A stretch of DNA of 35,000 nt. Source: Prorocentrum cordatum (Eukaryota; Sar; Dinophyceae; Prorocentrales; Prorocentraceae). The notes beneath the pieces are model-generated. The model ran no database searches. It was not told where the DNA came from and was given only the letters and a program-made list of their open reading frames with translations. Positions 29,621 through 35,000 of this stretch are shown here, piece by piece (position 1 is the first letter of the stretch; each line of letters begins with the position of its first letter). The translations under genes were made by a program, and so were the position numbers. The stretch lies in NCBI GenBank assembly GCA_963575745.1, contig CAUYUJ010014611.1, forward strand, positions 112,501-147,500, given 5' to 3'.

Positions 29621-30168
29621 CGGACAGAGGACAGAAGAGCATCCCTCAAGAACACGAGACCCTCCGCTGGCCCAACCTGAAGAACAGTCGAGGGCATCCT
29701 CCCTAGGATGCACAAAAGCATTCAACAAAGACGAAGAACATCAGGGCACCCTCCCCGAACCGACCTCGATCTTATACCTCGGTCCGACCGTATGAGGAGT
29801 TGGATAATCCTGCGGCTGTTGATCCTGGCCTTGCGTTGGCCCCCCATCTCGTTCCCTGACCTGTTGACTCTGGCTGTGGAGTCCCTGCCTTTTCGCCAAA
29901 GCAGGCCGCGTTTTGTCCCAAGATGGGCTCCGATGGGATGCGAGCTGGTCTCCCAGCATAGTGTGCGATACTCTGGCGTCGACCAAGGATGGCCAGCTAG
30001 GCCTGGAGTTACGCCAGAAAGTGAGATGAAGAATGCAGCAGCGGATGGCAGCAGTCATCCACATTTGTGCTACGGTATTGTGATATGCAATTTCTCGTCT
30101 CTGCTGCTGTGGGGCCTGCCAGTGGTGAGCCGCCCCCTTTCCTTGCCATTTTTCTTTTTTGTTTTTGG
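29621..30168. other. No recognisable gene
   Basis: Non-repetitive, of moderate GC, with open frames on both strands. None shows a motif. It could contain further exons of the ion channel gene (minus strand) or be intergenic. Confidence 0.45.
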
Positions 30169-30190
30169 ACCTGCCTCTTTGGAGGCAGGT
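30169..30190. other. Perfect 9 bp hairpin
   Basis: ACCTGCCTC and GAGGCAGGT are separated by TTTG. It follows a T-rich stretch (30147-30166). Its role is unknown. Confidence 0.5.
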
Positions 30191-30269
30191 CACCGTCCTA
30201 GTCCTAGCCCTCGCTCCCCTCCAGCCCTCCCTCCCTTCCTCCTCTATGATCCCGCACGTGCGCGGCAGC

Positions 30270-30341
30270 GCGCACAGGGAGGAGGAGGCGGAGGAGGCGG
30301 AGGAGGTGGAGGCGGAGGAGGCGGAGGAGGAGGAGGAGGAC
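30270..30341. repeat. (GGA)n / (GGC)n purine repeat at an intron start
   Basis: The purine-rich plus strand makes this a (CTC)n tract in the sense of the ion channel gene. It follows the probable donor GTCCTCC directly, so it seems to be the 5' part of an intron. Confidence 0.8.
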
Positions 30342-30810
30342 CACGATGATCAAGTCGAAGACATTCCATAGATCTCGGAAGAAGCCGCGGAGACCGAAAC
30401 AGATCATCTTGCCACTGATTTCCATAGAGTATAGGACCAGAGTGGCAGTGTTGATGCAGAGGGCCCACGTGGGGACTTCTTGACCTCGCCTCGCCCTGAC
30501 CTCCTCGACCACGAACGCACCAATGTCCACGAGGATGACGACGGTCATGAATGCCTGGAACTCCATGGACAGCAGGAAGCGACGGCCCGTGCCCCTCGGA
30601 CTCAGCTCCGTCTGGCGGTCCATGTCCTGCACGCTGGCCGCGCTGTGCACCACGTGGGAGCCCCTCGGCGAGGCCCTCGGCGCCCAGCCGTGCTCCTCCG
30701 GGCCCGCGATCCAGCTCCGCCCCGTGCCCTCCTGTCGGGCGACGCGCTCGATGTACCCAAGACCTTCGACGATGGGATTTGGTTCTCTCCCGGCGTCTTT
30801 TGCCTCGGAT
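30342..30810 (-). CDS. Ion transport (voltage-gated-type channel) exon, S1-S3
   Basis: The frame reads from about 30810, where CGCAG is a plausible acceptor, as AESEAKDAGREPNPIVEGLG onward. It contains MEFQAFMTVVILVDIGAFVV (S1), INTATLVLYSMEISGKMICF (S2, with the Glu-x-x-x-Lys spacing typical of voltage sensors) and GFFRDLWNVFDLIIVV (start of S3, with the conserved Asp of WNVFD). It then breaks into the CTC tract at a GT donor (30341 or 30344). S4 and the pore must lie in further exons that I cannot find here. The ion selectivity cannot be told. WNVFD favours cation channels over proton channels. Confidence 0.65.
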
Positions 30811-31578
30811 TCGGCCTGCGTTGGGCACGAGCTAATGGGGGGCGAAAATTACATAGGGAGGGGAAGAAAGGTACCCTTTGGGGGTCCTAAAGGCCCTCTT
30901 CTGGGCCCGACAGGGCCCCTCTAAGTGTCCTTTTCGGCAGCCATCGCTGCCACCCCCATGTATGGCCCCCCATTACGCGTCCTCCGAGTCTTGCCTCAGT
31001 TTCGGCCTCTGGGGCCCAGCCATCGGGCACCGGAGCCATCAAACAGGGATCCGGGACGAACAGCTGGCCCGGGGGACCTCTGGGACCGCGCACTGAAACA
31101 TCCATGCATATCGTCGGAGCATGTCTGGGTAATGTCTCCACCAACGCCACTCGCGAGGCCCATGCTGGGCCCAGTGTCGGTGTATATGCCTCCCCGGCCA
31201 AGTCAGGGAGGCGCAAATATACCGCTCCTGGAACTAAGATGGGCCTGGCCAGGGGTGGTGGACGTGCATAGACCTCGTCGCCCCGTCCTGGTCGCCGGGT
31301 GCTCCCCAGTGTCGCAGGGTGGTCCTCCAGGTCCTCTTGGCGGCGCGCACCAAGGGGGGGGGGTTCGGCGAGGGGGACGGCCTTCTCAAGGAGGCGCGGA
31401 GGGGGGGGGCTTCTCAGAAGGCAGTGGGGATTCTTCGAAGGGCCTGGGGGGCTTCTGAGAAGGCTTCTCAGATGCCAGGAAGGCATCCCAACGGTGCCCC
31501 TGCCTTCTCAGAAGTCCCCCCACCCACCTGCTTGCGAAGGCGACCCCTGCCATCGCACCACCCCACTTGGTTAGAGGG
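30811..31578. other. No recognisable gene; cluster of CTTCTCAGAAGG motifs
   Basis: 31378-31520 repeats the palindromic motif CTTCTGAGAAGGC / CTTCTCAGAAG about four times, with G runs between. This is the motif found inside the introner-like intron at 27748-27914. The rest has no motif. Confidence 0.5.
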
Positions 31579-31727
31579 GGTCGGAGGATCGCCGATGCAT
31601 CGCTGATGCATCGGTGATGCGTCGGCGACGTCAACACTGCATCGGCGACGTCGGCGTAGAGAAAATCGGGCTCTCCACATCGATCCGCATCGCGGATGCA
31701 TCGGCGATGCGGCGCGATCCTCCGACC
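31579..31727. mobile_element. Small foldback/MITE-like element, 149 bp
   Basis: GGTCGGAGGATCGC (31579-31592) and GCGATCCTCCGACC (31714-31727) are perfect 14 bp inverted repeats. The interior consists of GATGCATCGGC repeats, which are themselves partly palindromic (ATCCGCATCGCGGAT at 31683-31697). No target-site duplication is evident. It could also be a self-complementary minisatellite without mobility. Confidence 0.5.
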
Positions 31728-32040
31728 TCATCTGCTCGGGCCCAGGCCCTCTCCCCTTGGCATGAAGGAGACAGGTCCTGAGGGCAACAAGTCCTGGACC
31801 CTGGGGCCCTCCCCCAGGATCAACTATCCGTGCCGAGCCGTTTGTGTGTTGACGGTGCAGGAGCCGGGGGAGTATCCAGAGCCCAGGAACGGGCGAAGAG
31901 CCACAGGACCAGCCTGCCCCCCAAAGGGCCCCATCTGGGAGGCTCCGGATCTCAAGAGGGAGGAGGAGAGGGAGGAGGAGGAGGAGGAGGAGGAGGAGGA
32001 GTGAGTGAGTGACCCCAATCGCGAAGCGACATCCGATGAC
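31728..32040. other. No gene; (GGA)n and (GAGT)n at the LINE 3' side
   Basis: 31728-31955 shows nothing recognisable. 31960-32001 is (GGA)n and 32000-32011 is (GAGT)n. In the orientation of the neighbouring minus-strand LINE, its 3' end is thus followed by a (TCAC)n(TCC)n tract. Confidence 0.6.
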
Positions 32041-32307
32041 TTACGAAACCCGCCCCGCCTGCTTGGCCTTGCTCTGGACCTTCGGCCACTGACCAGCGGC
32101 GATACGAGATAAATACTCGGACCTGGCGGAATTCGTGGTCTTGAGACATGGTTGTCCCAGACCCTTCAACATCTGACTGGCAAAGCACCCGCACCGACTA
32201 CAGAACCAGAGCTTCAGAGTGCCATGCAGGGTGAGTTGGTGCGAGGGATCAGCCCACCCCCCCGCTAGGTGCAACCTGACTCCAGACGGGACCCTGAAAA
32301 AAATCAT
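32041..32307 (-). pseudogene. C-terminal tail of the second LINE, frameshifted
   Basis: ADPSHQLTLHGTLKLWFCSR, then CGCF, then SEYLSRIAAGQWPKVQSKAK. This is a Cys-x2-Cys-Gly box followed by a basic helix, typical of the end of these proteins. It overlaps the end of the main frame in another phase, so one indel near 32307 separates the two. It resembles the plus-strand fragment at 29330-29620. Confidence 0.55.
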
Positions 32308-34993
32308 CGTGCACGTGGACAGGATGAAAACACGGGGTACTCCTCCAAACAGGAAGCCTAGCTATGGCAGCGGAGCTGCAGCACCTACTACACTTACGAC
32401 CAGTCTCATCAAACTGATGGGAGGTAGTGAAAGTCTGAATCGCAGAAAGGGCAGGAGGAGGGGGAGGAGGAGGCTCACGTTGTTTCTTCCCGAGAGGCTC
32501 CTGACGTTTCTCTGCGACGATGGTGTCGAGCGTGGCGCGGAGTAGGCGAAGCCGTACGAGTAGAACCCTCTGCCCCCACTGCTCAGCACGCACTCTCTCC
32601 TCTGCGCTAACCTGCACACGACTGGCGGCGGACCCTGCCAAAATATCAGCCACAGCATTACCCAAGATCATCCACATAGGAAATTTCCCAGATACAGCTT
32701 CACGGGCCTCCAAATGTGAGTTGACGAACAACACCACAAACGAGGCAGGGTCCCTGGAGGAATCGAAAACATCACCGATACGATGCCAGAGATCGGCATC
32801 TGGTCCTGAGGGCTCACGATACAATTTCGAGGCCCATCCTTCAGCTACATATTCATTGTCCGTCGTGTACACCACTCTGCCCGACGAATGTTCAGCAGCC
32901 GAGAGAAGGGCCCGAAGTTCTCCACGAGACACGGACTGCCGTTCTCCTGCCAGCCCTCCAGACATCGAGCTGTCGATCTCGAGGGGTTCGAAAGAACTGA
33001 TACAAGCAACTGAAACGCCTACGCGGCGATACCTTGTGTGCCCCGATAAAACACCTCCGCTGGCATCTCCGAACAGAAAGATCGGGGCGTCCCGCGAGCC
33101 GTGTCCGAACGTCCCTGTCACAATAATCTCTCCTGATGCCTGCCAGTGCTCCTCCTGCGACGGAGGCGAAACCTGAACAAGATGGGATGGGAGAAGCCCG
33201 CGGAGCCAGAAGCATTCCATGGACTCCCAGCTGGAATAGGCCTCCCCCACCAAACATTCTGAACACTTGTATGCTGCAGCTTCAACATTGTGACTGCAGC
33301 TCCACATGCGATGGAATGGGGTCTCTGGAGCCTCGCCGCACCGTGGGCACTTCGTGTCGAAGGGCCTGCCCTTGGTCGCAAGGAACTCCCCGCGGCGAGA
33401 CCGAGTCCAGTATCCTCCAGCTGCGATAGTGACCAGAAGTTCTGCAAGCCGAGCCCCACGGTCGACCGACTGCAGTTGTGAGTACAGCTGTCGTAAGGAT
33501 GTGAAGTCGATGCCGCCTTCCATGCCACCGCCACAAAAGTGTCGAGATGCCTGCTCCCACAGAGACGAACGGATAGAATTCTGCACGTCGCGGATGAGGT
33601 GGCCAGGGTCATCGACGTCAGGCCATCCCGTCCACGCTGAGTCGGGGAAATGCCATTCGATGGACTCGTCCTGTGGGTCGGCAGCAGGCTTGAACCATTC
33701 GATAGCTGACCTTGGATCCCATCCGTTATTCAACAGCAAGGTGATGGCAGCAGAAAGAGGTCCACGTATGTGCCGCGTGCGCTGACCTGATGGGATGGCA
33801 CGAAGCTTCTCCACCAGGGGGTTCCACGCGCGGCAAACTCCACGTCTAAGACCTGGCTCCTCCTGCCAAACTCGAAACCATTGTCGTAACATCTCTTCTG
33901 GGAGTTTGAGTGCTGGGTCATGCGGAGCTCGTAGTGCCAGGACCGTGGTGAGACAGCGACCCTTGGACGGGGCCGCCACCACAGCGCCTAGCCGCTGACG
34001 AGCCTGGCGTAGATAAACACCGTACGTGCCGTGAATCTGGTGTCCGTATAGCCCAGCCGCCTGAGCTCCGAGACGCTCCAGCTTCGATGTGATGGCATAT
34101 CGTCGCCCTGCACGAGCGAACTTGCGTACCTTGGTGTTCATCAGTCGATGCTTGTCCGCTCTTCTGCGTCTCGTAGCCCGAGCATGACGACCGCCCCCTC
34201 CTAGGTCAGTGCCAAGGAAGCCTGCGGTACGTTGTGCTCGCACTTGGAAACCCGCAATTCGAAGAGTGCGGCACACCTGAAGAGCATCTGAATGGTGAGC
34301 GCACACCACGACTGACTTGGATGCCACCTGAAGCTTCATCTCTCGAAGGCCCTTGCACGTGTCGCGGAGGCTGGCGACAAGTTGTTGCCGTACGCTGTCG
34401 CGAGAGCCAACTGCACGTTGAGCCAGGTCGTCCACCCATATGCGGTGACCCATCCGAGGGTGAGCTGAGCAGATCCTGTCGAGTACGAAATACACCATGA
34501 TCCTTCCAAACCGTGTGCCTGACCGGAGGCCCTGGACCACCGACCTCGTGGGTACGATGGGGAGGGCCCACGAGCTGCACTGTCCCAGGGCTCGAGGCGC
34601 CATACATTGCAGCACCTCCAGGCACAAGATGGCTGCTGGAAATCCTAGTTGCAAGCCCTTGGGTATAAGCAGCTCCCACACAATATTGTCATAAAATCCG
34701 TCGATATCTTAAAATCCAGCTCCAGAAACCACACCTAGTTGATGCCCGACCTCCTCCTCCAGGGTGCGAACGAAGGCTTCGCGGAGAGCCGCGTTGCCCT
34801 TCACTGCAGCGTCCCAGTAGGGGGCCGAGGAGTCCGACCACTGTCGAACTACTGGTTCTCTGATGAGCGACCACAATCTGCTGAACATAGAAAGAAGACC
34901 TATGATTCGGTCGCCTTCTGTCTTCTTCGGCAGAAGGCGACCGAGGGTAATCATGATCTGGCGTGGCCAGACAAGCTCAGCTTCGATCATCAT
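32249..34993 (-). pseudogene. Reverse transcriptase-RNase H protein of the second LINE, one stop
   Basis: The fingers region reads IMITLGRLLPKKTEGDRIIG. Motif A is DIDGFYDNI, directly after the in-frame TAA (34709-34711). The motif B-like box is VVQGLRSGTRFGR, and motif C is RIWVDDLAQ (about 34419-34442) with both Asp. A zinc knuckle, KCPRCGEAPETPFHRMWSC, lies near 33300. The RNase H domain has all four acidic positions: FLFGDASGG, SRGELRALL, YTTDNEYVAEGW and GNAVADILAG. After RKCSRCC and FHPVHVHDD the frame leaves the expected path near 32307 and stops at 32249. The gene is partial, because its N-terminus is cut by the window edge. Confidence 0.85.
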
Positions 34994-35000
34994 GTACAGA

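Larger units (their letters stand above)
32041..35000 (-). mobile_element. LINE-type retrotransposon with RNase H, 5' part beyond the window
   Basis: One minus frame is open from the window edge (34993) to 32249, except for a TAA at 34709-34711. A second frame carries the tail to 32041. The domain order is RT, zinc knuckle, RNase H, C-x2-C tail. No endonuclease is visible; it would be upstream, outside the window. Compared with the LINE at 3135-7330, this copy is much better preserved. Confidence 0.8.

Overview
This looks like nuclear DNA of a dinoflagellate, and I am confident of that level only. The support is high GC, very sparse coding signal, and families typical of these algae. These are decayed non-LTR retrotransposons, a tyrosine-recombinase (YR) retrotransposon with the HINxLE / KGRSSSR type of RNase H, pyrimidine-rich introns, one intron that fits best as GA-AG, and huge simple repeats. 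It is not prokaryotic: the long open frames made of Leu, Thr or Tyr runs are translations of microsatellites.

Layout. 1-1640 has no recognisable gene. 1647-2255 is a 9-copy tandem array of a ~74 bp unit. 3135-7330 (minus strand) is a dead, ~4.2 kb APE-type LINE: coiled-coil N-terminal region, endonuclease, reverse transcriptase, C-terminal region. It is broken by stops, frameshifts and an internal 9 bp minisatellite, and ends at its 3' side in a purine/pyrimidine microsatellite. 7890-8240 may be a scrap of another reverse transcriptase. 9900-10981 (minus) holds a WDR18/IPI3-like WD40 gene fragment. 11650-13727 is a stack of simple and compound repeats ending in a (TAC)n block.

The centre of interest is 13728-21231 (minus): an apparently intact YR retrotransposon of about 7.5 kb sitting inside a (TAC)n array. 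It carries a Gag-like ORF, a Pol ORF (divergent reverse transcriptase, MYND-like zinc cluster, possible methyltransferase-like remnant, RNase H) in the -1 frame, and a tyrosine recombinase ORF whose ATG overlaps the Pol stop (ATGGGTAG). Its ends form split direct repeats: A1 (21036-21231) upstream of the genes, then B1-A2-B2 downstream. A1 and A2 are 196 bp each with 2 differences seen by eye, which points to recent mobility.

21232-25500 returns to (TAC)n and to a modular satellite landscape built on an 18 bp core (CCCGAACGACTCACACCA) and a CCAAGAGGC-type repeat. The same modules lie on the other side of the mobile element.

26707-28758 (minus) is a PTEN-like phosphatase gene with at least three exons. 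One of its introns has 13 bp terminal inverted repeats at its ends, like an introner. 30343-30810 (minus) is one exon of a voltage-gated-type ion channel (S1-S3). 29330-29620 (plus) is a retroelement tail fragment. 31579-31727 is a small foldback element. 32041-35000 (minus) is a second LINE-type element (RT, zinc knuckle, RNase H), open except for one stop and one frameshift, and cut by the window edge.
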